Assembly: GCF_019683755.1 (NCBI RefSeq)
Contig: NZ_JADGHT010000002.1
Location: 1-51,895 of the forward strand
Length of the DNA stretch: 51,895 nucleotides
Origin: Thermogemmatispora sp.
Lineage (GTDB): Bacteria; Chloroflexota; Ktedonobacteria; Ktedonobacterales; Ktedonobacteraceae
Direction: 5' to 3'
Below the pieces are notes generated by a model that made no database searches, was not told where the DNA came from, and was given only the letters and a program-made list of their open reading frames with translations. Positions 12,743 to 21,758 of the stretch are shown here, one piece after another; position 1 is the first letter of the stretch, and every line of letters begins with the position of its first letter. Made by a program: the position numbers and the translations under genes.

Positions 12743-13350
12743 TGCAGTAAGCCCTCGTGTTCGAAAAAGACGTGCACTAGCTCCCACAGCACATGATACA
12801 GGGTTTCATGAATCTCTTGCACAATGAAGGGGTCATCGCTGGCTACCACAAAGCGATAGTCTACAGTCTCAGTAGTGATTAGCCCTCCATCGCCGCCGAG
12901 CATGGCCAGGGTGAGCAGTCCCATACGGCGCGCCTGCTCCAGGGCGGCCTGAACATTGGCACAGCGTCCGTCTGGCGAGAACCCCAGGGCAATATCTGAT
13001 GGGCGCGCCAGCACACGTAGCTGCTCGCTAAAGGGCATCTCAGGCCGTCCGCCCGCCATCAGGCCGCTGAGGGTCGCGCTGTCGTTGGTGAGCGCCAGCG
13101 CTGGCAAGGCGCGCTTGCCCACAATGACCGGATGGACGAACTCCACCGAGACATGTTGCGCGTCGGTGGCCCAGGCCCCATTGCCAAAGGCCAACAGGCG
13201 CCCGCCCTGATGGAAGCGGCGGGCCATCGCCCAACAGGCTTCGGCTATGCGCGGCGCCTCGTGCTCAAAGAAGGTCGCTGGCAGGCTTGTACTGAGCGCA
13301 AAGCGCTGCTCCAGTATTGCCCGCAGCGGTGCCTGCTCATCGGCTGTCAT
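12739..13350 (-). CDS. SIS-domain protein with degenerate catalytic/phosphate loops (SIS2)
   Basis: LLAFGNGAWATDAQ and GFSPDGRCANVQAALEQARRMGLLTLAMLGGDGG; paralogous to SIS1. Confidence 0.8.
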   Translation of the reverse strand: MTADEQAPLRAILEQRFALSTSLPATFFEHEAPRIAEACWAMARRFHQGGRLLAFGNGAWATDAQHVSVEFVHPVIVGKRALPALALTNDSATLSGLMAGGRPEMPFSEQLRVLARPSDIALGFSPDGRCANVQAALEQARRMGLLTLAMLGGDGGLITTETVDYRFVVASDDPFIVQEIHETLYHVLWELVHVFFEHEGLLQ

Positions 13351-13377
13351 GCTGCGATTCCCTCTCTCTGCTCATGC

Positions 13378-13650
13378 TCACTCAATCTGACTGGAGTGTA
13401 ACAGTTTCAACTCATCGGTGTAGACGTCGCCCATCATCTGGAGCGCCTTGAGGGTTTCCCTCGCTTCGGCTTCATCAATTTTGCTCATGGCAAAGCCGAC
13501 GTGGATAAGCACCCAGTCACCGGGGGCAATGCCTTCGGAGCGCACCAGGGCGACACTGACGTTGCGCTTGACGCCCGAGACGTCAACGCGCGCAATCGAA
13601 TTGGCGTCGTCGACAATTTCAAGCACTTGACCAGGAATTCCCAGACACAT
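13378..13650 (-). CDS. hypC: Hydrogenase assembly chaperone HypC
   Basis: MCLGIPGQVLEIVDD...PGDWVLIHVGFAMSKIDEAEA. Confidence 0.97.
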   Translation of the reverse strand: MCLGIPGQVLEIVDDANSIARVDVSGVKRNVSVALVRSEGIAPGDWVLIHVGFAMSKIDEAEARETLKALQMMGDVYTDELKLLHSSQIE

Positions 13651-13773
13651 CGGACTGGCTCCTCTTCTTGTGGTATTGTGGCAATCAGTACAGCACGCTA
13701 CTCAGCCGCCTAAGCCGATTCGCCCGGCTGAGGACCTCAGTCAAAGGTAGTCGGCGCCATCTAGGCTTACCGC

Positions 13774-16185
13774 TCAGGCGCGGCGCCCTTCTCCGGCTGC
13801 CAGGCGGGCAGCGGCGACGGCCAGTTGTCCCAGACTCAGGCCGCCATCGTTGGGAGGCACACGGCGATTGAGATAGACTGCGAAGCCGCTGGCCTGCAGC
13901 TCGCTGACAAGGTCTTCGAGCAGGAGACGGTTCTGAAAGGCGCCGCCGCTGAGAGCCACCTGAGCAAGACCAGTGCGCTCCCTGATTTGTTGACAGAGGT
14001 CGGAGAATATGGCTACTAGCGAGCGATGGAAGCGCCGGGCAATGCGCGCTAGCTCATAGCCACGCTGAAGATCCTCGACCAGAGCGGCAAGCAAGGGGGC
14101 TACATCAATCTGAAGCGGTCCCTGCGGCGGGCGCAGGATGACATAGGGATAAGACGGCTGTTCGTCAGGTGGAACGCTGCTGGCGAGCATTTCCAGTTCG
14201 ATGGCAGCCTGGCCCTCGTAAAGCACCTCGTCTCGCAGGCCCAGGATTGCCGCCACGGCGTCGAAGAGGCGTCCGAGGCTGGAGGTGGGCAGCGAGTTGA
14301 GGCCTCGGGCAATCATCTGCGCCAGGATGCGCCAGGTGCTGCGGTCGAGACGCCGCGCGAAGGGAATGTCCAGAGTCAGGAAGCGCTCGCCATAGGTACG
14401 CGCCAGATAGACAGCGGCCATGCGCCACGGCTGGCGGACGGCCTGCTCTCCTCCTGGCAGCGGCACATAGGCCAGATGAGCCAGACGCTCAAAGCCATAG
14501 AGATCAGCAAGCAGAACCTCGCAGCCCCAGATGGCTCCGTCGGGACCATAGCCTGTGCCGTCGGCGGCAATGCCGATCACCGGCCCATTCAGACCGTGCT
14601 CGGCCAGCACGCTGGCAATGTGGGCATGATGATGCTGAACGCCGATGCGTGGCTCCAGGCCACTGTCCAGCGCATAGCGGGTCGCCAGATAGTCGGGATG
14701 GAGATCGTAGGCCACGGCCTCGGGCACGATGTCAAAGAGGCGCTGGAAATGCTGGATGCCTTCGCGGAAGGAGGCCAGGGTCTCCAGGTTCTCCAGGTCG
14801 CCGATGTGGTGCCCTAGGAAGGCTTGCCGCCCCTTACCCAGACAGAAGGTGTTTTTGAGATGGCCGCCGCAGGCGAGCACGGGACGGGGCAGCTCAAAGG
14901 CGAGGGGGATCGGCTCAGGGACGTAGCCCCGCGAGCGCCGGAAGAGTTGCTCACCGCCAGCAACCAGACGCGTGACCGAGTCGTCGCAGCGCATGTGGAT
15001 GAGGCGATTGTGGGTGAGCATGCCGTCCGCAATGGCTGCCAGACGCCGGCGAGCCTCGTCATCACGGTAGGCAATCGGTTCGTCGCTGATGTTACCGCTG
15101 GTCATGACCAGTACCGGCAGGCGCCCAGGGGCTATGGCTTGGGCGAAGGCCTGCAGCAGCAGGTGATGAAGCGGGGTGTAGGGAAGCATCAGCCCAAGTG
15201 TGCGATAGCCCGGGGCCACAGCAGGCGCTACGGGAGAGTTGGGCCGCTGCTCGAGCAGGACAATGGGACGACGCGGCGACTGCAGGAGGGCCGCCTCAGC
15301 TTCGCTGATATAGCAGAGGCGCTGCGCCGTCTCCAGGTCGGGAACCATGAGGGCAAACGGTTTGGCTTCGCGATGCTTGCGCCTCCGCAGCCGCTGGACA
15401 GCCTCGGCATTCAGGGCATCACAGGCCAGATGGTAGCCTCCCAGCCCTTTGATGGCGAGAATTGCGCCGCGCGCGAGCAAGCGGGCTACCTGCTCGATCA
15501 GCGTGGCTTCCTCGCCTATCTCACCGTTGCTCCTGGCTGCTAGCTCCAGAGCGTGCAGCTCCTCATCCCAGAGTTCCAGCGCGATCTGTGGCCCACATTG
15601 CGGGCAGGCATTGGGCTGGGCATGAAAACGTCGATTGGCTGGGTCTTCGTACTCGGCACGACAGGCCGGGCACATGCTGAAGACGCGCATCGTCGTCTGT
15701 TCACGATCGTAAGGAATATCCTGAATAATAGTGAAGCGCGGCCCGCAATTCGTACAGTTGATGAAGGGATAGCGATAGCGTCGATCTGCCGGATCAAATA
15801 GCTCACGCAGGCAAGCGGTGCAGGTGGCCATGTCAGGTGAGATCAAGGCAGCGCGCTCGTTCTCCTCCCGGCTCTCTGTGATCACAAAGGCCGTCTCCTG
15901 GCGCAGCGGAAGTGTTTCGACTGTCACACGCTCGATGCGCGCCAGCGGCGGTGCTTCCATCTGCAGGCGCGCGCGGAATTGGGTCAGCGCCTCCTCCGGC
16001 CCTTCGATCTCGATAGTCACCCCGCGGCTATCATTGAATACAAAGCCAGCCAGATGGAGACGTTGGGCCAGGCCGTAGACAAAAGGACGAAAGCCAACGC
16101 CCTGCACAAGGCCTTTCACGGTGAGACGCTGCCGCTGCCGTGCCGTCATAGTGGCTGGCGCTCCTCCTGGCACACCCTCGCTCAT
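13774..16185 (-). CDS. hypF: Carbamoyltransferase HypF
   Basis: N-terminal acylphosphatase domain, CTAC/CTNC/CPAC/CPQC zinc motifs, YrdC and Kae1-like domains. Confidence 0.97.
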   Translation of the reverse strand: MSEGVPGGAPATMTARQRQRLTVKGLVQGVGFRPFVYGLAQRLHLAGFVFNDSRGVTIEIEGPEEALTQFRARLQMEAPPLARIERVTVETLPLRQETAFVITESREENERAALISPDMATCTACLRELFDPADRRYRYPFINCTNCGPRFTIIQDIPYDREQTTMRVFSMCPACRAEYEDPANRRFHAQPNACPQCGPQIALELWDEELHALELAARSNGEIGEEATLIEQVARLLARGAILAIKGLGGYHLACDALNAEAVQRLRRRKHREAKPFALMVPDLETAQRLCYISEAEAALLQSPRRPIVLLEQRPNSPVAPAVAPGYRTLGLMLPYTPLHHLLLQAFAQAIAPGRLPVLVMTSGNISDEPIAYRDDEARRRLAAIADGMLTHNRLIHMRCDDSVTRLVAGGEQLFRRSRGYVPEPIPLAFELPRPVLACGGHLKNTFCLGKGRQAFLGHHIGDLENLETLASFREGIQHFQRLFDIVPEAVAYDLHPDYLATRYALDSGLEPRIGVQHHHAHIASVLAEHGLNGPVIGIAADGTGYGPDGAIWGCEVLLADLYGFERLAHLAYVPLPGGEQAVRQPWRMAAVYLARTYGERFLTLDIPFARRLDRSTWRILAQMIARGLNSLPTSSLGRLFDAVAAILGLRDEVLYEGQAAIELEMLASSVPPDEQPSYPYVILRPPQGPLQIDVAPLLAALVEDLQRGYELARIARRFHRSLVAIFSDLCQQIRERTGLAQVALSGGAFQNRLLLEDLVSELQASGFAVYLNRRVPPNDGGLSLGQLAVAAARLAAGEGRRA

Positions 16186-16886
16186 GATCCTGCGCCTCCC
16201 ATTATGTATGGGGTCTCACGGGCGGTGGTCACGGAGCGCTTGCTGGTAAAGGCCAGCAGCCAATCACACCAGGCGTCCAATCCCTCGCCACTGCGGCAGC
16301 TCAGCGCGAAGATCTGCAGCCCTGGGTTGACGGCCAGCGCCTGAGTGCACACCCGCTCGGGATCGTAATCCACATAAGGCAAGAGATCCATCTTGTTGAG
16401 TACCAGCACCTGGGCAGCGGCGAAGATCTGCGGATACTTAGCCGGCTTCTCATCACCCTCGGTCGTGGAGACCACGACCGCCCGCAGGTCCTCGCCCAGG
16501 TCCCAGGCCGCTGGGCAGACCAGATTGCCGATGTTCTCGATGAAGAGCAGGTCTAGCCGCTGCAGATTAAGGGTCTCCAGGGCATCACGCACCATATGGG
16601 CCTCCAGGTGGCAGGCCCCACGCGTATTGATCTGCACCACCTGCGCTCCGGCGGCCTCGATGCGTTCGGCGTCCAGGCTGGTTTCAATGTCGCCTTCAAT
16701 TACCCCTACAGCCAGTTGTCCGCGCAGGCGGGCAACGCTCCGTTCGAGCAGGGTGGTCTTACCCGCCCCTGGACCGCTCATCAGGTTGATGCAGCGCACT
16801 CCAGCCGCTGCCAGCCGTCGCCGCACATCTGCTGCAATCTCCTCATTGGCCGCCAGTATGTTTCTGGCAATGGTCACTCTGGGCAT
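16182..16886 (-). CDS. hypB: Hydrogenase nickel incorporation GTPase HypB (no His-rich N-terminus)
   Basis: LMSGPGAGKTTLLERSV P-loop, VGVIEGDIETSLDAERIEAAGAQVVQINT, ENIGNLVCPA; ATGA overlap with hypF. Confidence 0.97.
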   Translation of the reverse strand: MPRVTIARNILAANEEIAADVRRRLAAAGVRCINLMSGPGAGKTTLLERSVARLRGQLAVGVIEGDIETSLDAERIEAAGAQVVQINTRGACHLEAHMVRDALETLNLQRLDLLFIENIGNLVCPAAWDLGEDLRAVVVSTTEGDEKPAKYPQIFAAAQVLVLNKMDLLPYVDYDPERVCTQALAVNPGLQIFALSCRSGEGLDAWCDWLLAFTSKRSVTTARETPYIMGGAGS

Positions 16887-16913
16887 AAGTGCCGCTCCTC
16901 ACACGGTGCTCTC

Positions 16914-17285
16914 CTACTCCTGGCTTCCCTGCTCGCCGTCAGCCCCGACCTCCATATCGAGGATCTGCAGCTCGGTGCCCGAGAGAATGCGCGTGGACCA
17001 GGTGCCGCAGGTGGGACAGCGCGCGACGAAGTCCATGACGGTAAAGGTACGGGCACACGGCTCACACCAGGCCCGATGCGGGGTGATTTCGATGGTCAAC
17101 CGCGCTCCGGTAAGGGTAGGCGAGAGCGAAGCCAGCATCTCAAAGGCGAACTGAAGCGCGTCCACCAAAACCCCACTGGCTTCGCCCACACGCAGATGGA
17201 CCGCGCGCACCCGCTCTACACCGCACTCTTCCGCCCGGGCTTCCACCGCTTCAATAATGCTCTGGGCAAGCGACAGCTCATGCAT
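16914..17285 (-). CDS. hypA: Hydrogenase nickel incorporation protein HypA
   Basis: MHELSLAQSIIEAVE; CEPC...CPTC zinc motif. Confidence 0.95.
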   Translation of the reverse strand: MHELSLAQSIIEAVEARAEECGVERVRAVHLRVGEASGVLVDALQFAFEMLASLSPTLTGARLTIEITPHRAWCEPCARTFTVMDFVARCPTCGTWSTRILSGTELQILDMEVGADGEQGSQE

Positions 17286-17393
17286 GACCGCATCTACTCC
17301 TTCATCTCAGCGCTCGCTTCGCCCAGAATGCTCCCTTTCGCCATCGTCCGAGCACCTGCTGACCTGCAGCTCCACACACGGTGGTGTACCCCT

Positions 17394-17498
17394 CTACATC
17401 GAGCGAATGCGCAAATATCGCTGAATATCAGGAAGCTGCTGCCTGAGTATGAGGACAAGCAGAGCCAGCACAACCACGCTCATAATCCATTTGACCAT
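17394..17498 (-). CDS. 34-aa single-TM small protein, not in the supplied ORF track
   Basis: Translates as MVKWIMSVVVLALLVLILRQQLPDIQRYLRIRSM*; strong SD (AAAGGAGG) 8 nt upstream; between protease gene and hypA on the same strand; resembles what I recall as DUF6893-type small proteins (not verified). Confidence 0.75.
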   Translation of the reverse strand: MVKWIMSVVVLALLVLILRQQLPDIQRYLRIRSM

Positions 17499-17554
17499 GA
17501 TCAATACCTCCTTTCAGCTAGCTAGCTTTTCACCAGCATGGGCAGGCTTTGGTG

Positions 17555-18154
17555 TCAATTAGTAGGGGCTGTACCAGCATAGAGCTGGGCCACAATCGCA
17601 TCGAGTAGCAGTAGGGCACGCTCGACCGCCGCCTGCACCGGCGGAGTCAGCCCAATCTGTAGCTCTTCTTCAACCGATTCTTCGTCAGGCGGCGTCGGTT
17701 CACAGCCCATCAGCAGGGTCGGAATGGCCGGCGCCCCAAGGGCTCGGGCATAAGCCAGCACGCGCACGGGATCAAGACTATGGGCCTCCAGTCCCAGCCT
17801 GCCAGCAGCCAGATCGGCCGCCTGGTCCTCCGGCGGCAATAGTGGCTTGAGCAGATAGAGTGTGCCCGGCCTGCCACCACGCGGCACCGCATCAATCATG
17901 ATCAGCGCCTGGTAGTCATCAAGGAGGGCATAGGCTAGCTCCAGACCACGAATGCCGAAGTCAACCACCTTCACCCCCGGCGGATAGCGTCCGCGCGCTC
18001 TCTGAGCCACCACACAGCCGAAGCCGTCATCGCCGAGAAAGAGATTGCCGATGCCGGCCACCAGCAGCCGATGCAGCCCGCCGCGGGCCGCTTGTGCAAA
18101 AGCCTCCTCCAGCGCCTGTCGTAACTGCTGCTGCTCATTCCTATCCATACCCAT
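17555..18154 (-). CDS. Hydrogenase maturation endopeptidase (HyaD/HybD-like)
   Basis: VAGIGNLFLGDDGFGCVVAQR, VVDFGIRGLELAYALLDDYQALIMIDAVPRGGRPGTLY; SD GAGGTGG before ATG at 18154. Confidence 0.92.
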   Translation of the reverse strand: MGMDRNEQQQLRQALEEAFAQAARGGLHRLLVAGIGNLFLGDDGFGCVVAQRARGRYPPGVKVVDFGIRGLELAYALLDDYQALIMIDAVPRGGRPGTLYLLKPLLPPEDQAADLAAGRLGLEAHSLDPVRVLAYARALGAPAIPTLLMGCEPTPPDEESVEEELQIGLTPPVQAAVERALLLLDAIVAQLYAGTAPTN

Positions 18155-18162
18155 TGCCCACC

Positions 18163-18501
18163 TCACTCCTCTGCAGCGAGCGGCTCCACTTCTTCTGGGA
18201 AAAAGAAGAAGCGGTGACCTGGCAGGATGCGCTCGTCCCATTGTTCTCTACCGGGGTCATCATCGAGGGTCACCACCAGGTAGAGGCGGTTCTCAAAATC
18301 CTGCTGGATGACTTCGACGCGCCCGGTGCGCCCGTCCAGCAGCAGATCAAAGGCATCGGCCAGGTGTTCCCGAGGCGCTCGCCCAGGGCAGAGGCGTACA
18401 CGTGTACCTGCCCTTACCTGATGACCAGCGATCGTAATGGTCTCCGGCGGGCGGGAATCCTCCCCAGGAAAGACCCAGCCATCGTTAGCAGTCAGGCTCA
18501 T
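18163..18501 (-). CDS. Hydrogenase-cluster conserved hypothetical protein (112 aa)
   Basis: Intact ORF overlapping neighbour starts/stops; operon position. Confidence 0.8.
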   Translation of the reverse strand: MSLTANDGWVFPGEDSRPPETITIAGHQVRAGTRVRLCPGRAPREHLADAFDLLLDGRTGRVEVIQQDFENRLYLVVTLDDDPGREQWDERILPGHRFFFFPEEVEPLAAEE

Positions 18502-19567
18502 GACCTGCCTCCTCCAGAGAGCGCAGTCCGCGAATGGCGCCGTGGAGCTGTCGCCACTGCTCCGGAGTCATATGCTCGATCTGCTCCAGCACAGCCTGTC
18601 CGCGAGCATCGCCACGGCGAATCTGCTCTTTCTCCTCGTCCGTCAGGGTCAAGATACGCAGGGCCAGCAACTCATCGATCTCAGTGCCGTCGAAGAGTGG
18701 AGCTGGACTTTCTGGGGCAATCTGTGGATAGTCGTAGAGGATGATTGGCGAGGAGAGCAGGCTATCACGCTGCCCCGGCTCGCCGACCAGAACCGGCCAG
18801 GTGCCGCGGTTCTGACAGGAGGCTGCGATCTGGCTCAACGCCTCGGGCGGCTCCATGAGGGAGACAAAGGCGCCTCCTTCTACCTGGAGGATAGTATGCG
18901 TCGAGACGCAGGCCGAGAGCAGCGCCTCCTGCGCGCGCAGAGTTTCCGGGGCTTCTACTGCGGTCGTGTTGACCACACTCACACGTAGCTTCCAGAGACC
19001 CTGATGTTGCGGTACCGCTTCGGCGGCCAGGCGGACCTCGCCGCTCAGTGTTCGCCCCTCGCGCACGATGCTTCCTGATCGGTCGCTCGCTCTTCCGACT
19101 GGCGTCTCCTCTATCAGGCGCCGTGCCGGAAAGGCGAAGGACAGGCGCTGTTCAGCCTGAAGCAGATCAGGCAGCGGCAACCCCATCACGCTCACGCTGC
19201 GTTCGATTCCTTCCTCCCACGTATGTTCTAAGGAACTTTGCACCCACAGCGGTGCTCTCTCTTGCGACTGGCCTGGCTCCTCTGCCCCCACGCTCTTCTC
19301 AACCTCTGCACGCCAACAGCGCATCAGATGAAGAAAGCGTACAGAGACGGCGAGGCGCGGATCAGCATCTGTCTCGGCCTCGAGCAGACATTCTGTCTGC
19401 ATGCACCAGGGTTCCACCTCGCCACCCGCCTCACTGTAGGCCCGTGGATAGATGACCCCATAGGTCCAGCGCTGACGGTTCTTGAGCGCCGAGTGACGGT
19501 ATGGATAGAGCAGATAGCCCTCATAGAGCACCGCTTCGGCAATAGCCTGGATCGCTTCCAGCTTCAT
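18485..19567 (-). CDS. Hydrogenase-cluster hypothetical protein (360 aa; EAVLYEGYLLYPYRHSALKNRQRW motif)
   Basis: Intact ORF, ATGA overlap with the upstream DUF6084 gene; operon position. Confidence 0.85.
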   Translation of the reverse strand: MKLEAIQAIAEAVLYEGYLLYPYRHSALKNRQRWTYGVIYPRAYSEAGGEVEPWCMQTECLLEAETDADPRLAVSVRFLHLMRCWRAEVEKSVGAEEPGQSQERAPLWVQSSLEHTWEEGIERSVSVMGLPLPDLLQAEQRLSFAFPARRLIEETPVGRASDRSGSIVREGRTLSGEVRLAAEAVPQHQGLWKLRVSVVNTTAVEAPETLRAQEALLSACVSTHTILQVEGGAFVSLMEPPEALSQIAASCQNRGTWPVLVGEPGQRDSLLSSPIILYDYPQIAPESPAPLFDGTEIDELLALRILTLTDEEKEQIRRGDARGQAVLEQIEHMTPEQWRQLHGAIRGLRSLEEAGHEPDC

Positions 19568-20223
19568 CCTTCCCTCTCTTCCCGCTCTGCCACTTCTAGC
19601 AGGCGCAGCATGGTTTCATCCCAGGTCGGGAGTCCGTGGGCCAGTTTATAGGCAGCAAGTCGGTCGAGGATCTGGCGCTGCAGGCGAATCCAGGCGCTTC
19701 CGGGATAGAAGTGCGCGATCAGCTCTTGCCAGCAGCGCAGTGGCAGCGCAAAGGCCGCCTCCTTTGACCAGGGGACCGGAGCGACCTGGAGACGCCCGTT
19801 CTCGCTCTCGTAAAAGATCGTGCCGCTGAAGAGGAAGCGCAGCGGGATCACTCCCTCCTCGCCTTCCAGGGCAGCAAAATACTTGGTGCTGACCACCTCG
19901 AAATCGTAGGTGCAAGCGACCGGCAGATCAACCTCTATACGCCCGCTGAAAGCCGGCACGACTGTTCCGGCATGCGCCCAGAGCAGCGAGCGCAAGGTTT
20001 CGCCCCAGCGCTCTGGTTCGCCAAAGACCTCCAGCAGGCGCGCCTGAGCCGCAGGGCTGTAGCGCCGGCGCGCGGCCTCAATCTGGATCTGTGCCCGCAA
20101 GACAACGCTCTGGATCGCTTCCTCGGCCAGGCGATTGATGAGCTGCAGGCGAAAGAGTAGCATGGGAGCGGCGGCATAGGCTGGCACCTCCGCGCCTACT
20201 ACGGCAAAATCAAGATCTGGCAT
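19564..20223 (-). CDS. DUF6084-like protein
   Basis: MPDLDFAVVGAEVPAYAAAPMLLFRLQL...; start at 20223 inside ORF 19564..20331; family name recalled. Confidence 0.75.
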   Translation of the reverse strand: MPDLDFAVVGAEVPAYAAAPMLLFRLQLINRLAEEAIQSVVLRAQIQIEAARRRYSPAAQARLLEVFGEPERWGETLRSLLWAHAGTVVPAFSGRIEVDLPVACTYDFEVVSTKYFAALEGEEGVIPLRFLFSGTIFYESENGRLQVAPVPWSKEAAFALPLRCWQELIAHFYPGSAWIRLQRQILDRLAAYKLAHGLPTWDETMLRLLEVAEREEREG

Positions 20224-20989
20224 AATGTTCCCCCTCCCCAAGGTCCGGCGCCCTTCTAGCCGCCACAATCTCAGCCCTCGCCTGCAGTTCACTGAAAAAG
20301 GTCCGCAGCGCCTGCTCCAGCTCCACGCCACCGCTCAGGCCGCGCCAGTTGGCCCGAATCAGGCCCGTCAAGCGATAGCAAATATCGATCGGCACCAGAA
20401 AAGTATCGCGCGCCCCGCCTATCCGGTTGATTAGCAGCGCCTCTACATCGGGCAGCAGCTCCTCCAGCAAGGGATAGCGCGCGACCAATCCCTGCCAGCC
20501 CTCGAGGCGCAGCAGCGACTCCGTTGCGCCCGCTGGCCCTGGATAGAAGGCCTGCATACGCCCCGCTGGAGTGCTGTAAAAGAGATAGACCAGGTTCACT
20601 GGCAAGCCCAGCGCCTCCCACTCGGGATCAGTCAGCACCAGATCAGGCAGCCAGCGAACACGCTCGGGGATCAGGCGATACTGTCCCTGACCTGGCTGGG
20701 CCGTGGCACGGAAGAGCAGCGCACAGGGATCACACACACAGAGCACCTGACGCCGTTCGGGGACAAAGAGATGACGATGGTCGGGGAGCAGCGGCGCCCG
20801 GCAAAGCTCACAGCGCTCCTGAGGGCGGCGCTGCGGCTGAACTTCGCGCTGTACGAAGCGCCGCAGCGCGCCCAAAGGGAGCGCCAGAGGGACCTGGCGA
20901 GTCTGCTGCTCACTCGCGCCGCCCGCCTCCTCACGCCAGGACAGCAGGCCAGGTCCCGACACCAACCCTTTGCCGCCCACACACCTCAT
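20210..20989 (-). CDS. DUF5947-like protein
   Basis: CELCRAPLLPDHRHLFVPERRQVLCVCDPCALLF, YYSTPAGRMQAFYPGPAGATESLL-type region; family name recalled. Confidence 0.75.
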   Translation of the reverse strand: MRCVGGKGLVSGPGLLSWREEAGGASEQQTRQVPLALPLGALRRFVQREVQPQRRPQERCELCRAPLLPDHRHLFVPERRQVLCVCDPCALLFRATAQPGQGQYRLIPERVRWLPDLVLTDPEWEALGLPVNLVYLFYSTPAGRMQAFYPGPAGATESLLRLEGWQGLVARYPLLEELLPDVEALLINRIGGARDTFLVPIDICYRLTGLIRANWRGLSGGVELEQALRTFFSELQARAEIVAARRAPDLGEGEHYARS

Positions 20990-20995
20990 CGCTGC

Positions 20996-21652
20996 TCACA
21001 CCCCTCTCGCGCTGGTCCCCGGCTTCTGCGTCCCTACCACAGCCGGAGATCCCCCACCACGCCGGCGCGGGATAAAGACCACCGGGACTGGCGTCCCAGC
21101 CCGCGCCGGCATCTTAGCCTCCTCATCACCCTCCTCGATCTCCAATCCGCTCAGGTCGGGAGCCACACGATACACCGCCTCTTCGATCCTCTGCCGCAGG
21201 TACTGCATTGAGGCGGGACAGCCGCGACAGCTCCCACGCAAGCGCAGCGAGACCACGCCATCGGCTACACGCAGGAGCATCAGCTCAGCGCCATGTCCCC
21301 GCACCACAGGCCGCACTTCCTCGAGCGCCCGCTCGACCCTCTCCTCAAGAGGGACAGGATGTAGATCATGTAAGAGCAGCAAACCGGCCACCAACTCATC
21401 ACTGATCAACAGATCGAGCAGGCGCGACTCGACACCAGGAGACGAAGCACGTGCACTCTCCACAGCCGTCAGCAGCTCCACGATGCGACGTAATCCCGCG
21501 CCATAGAGCGCCACCAGCGCCCGGACCAGCTCCTCTGCGCAAGCACGCGCATGGGGATCAGGGAGATGTTCGATCTCGGCTAACAGGCGCTCAATCTCTT
21601 GAGCAGGATGAGGCTCCTGGGGCCTCTGGTGCTCCTGCGCACCACCGCTCAT
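20996..21652 (-). CDS. NifU C-terminal-domain protein
   Basis: DGVVSLRLRGSCRGCPASMQYLRQRIEEAVYRVAPDLSGLEIEE (CxxC NifU motif). Confidence 0.88.
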   Translation of the reverse strand: MSGGAQEHQRPQEPHPAQEIERLLAEIEHLPDPHARACAEELVRALVALYGAGLRRIVELLTAVESARASSPGVESRLLDLLISDELVAGLLLLHDLHPVPLEERVERALEEVRPVVRGHGAELMLLRVADGVVSLRLRGSCRGCPASMQYLRQRIEEAVYRVAPDLSGLEIEEGDEEAKMPARAGTPVPVVFIPRRRGGGSPAVVGTQKPGTSARGV

Positions 21653-21758
21653 GGCCTTCTCCTCCTGATTCGGCAGCCCATCAGGCGGCAATGCAGGCCG
21701 ATGGGCTGCCCCAGCTCACAGACCGCAACCCCTCCTTGCTGCGACGCCACCATCTTCC

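Noticed and set aside
14824-15543. 239-aa ORF antisense to hypF
   Set aside because: Lies wholly opposite conserved HypF domains; no protein-like motif.
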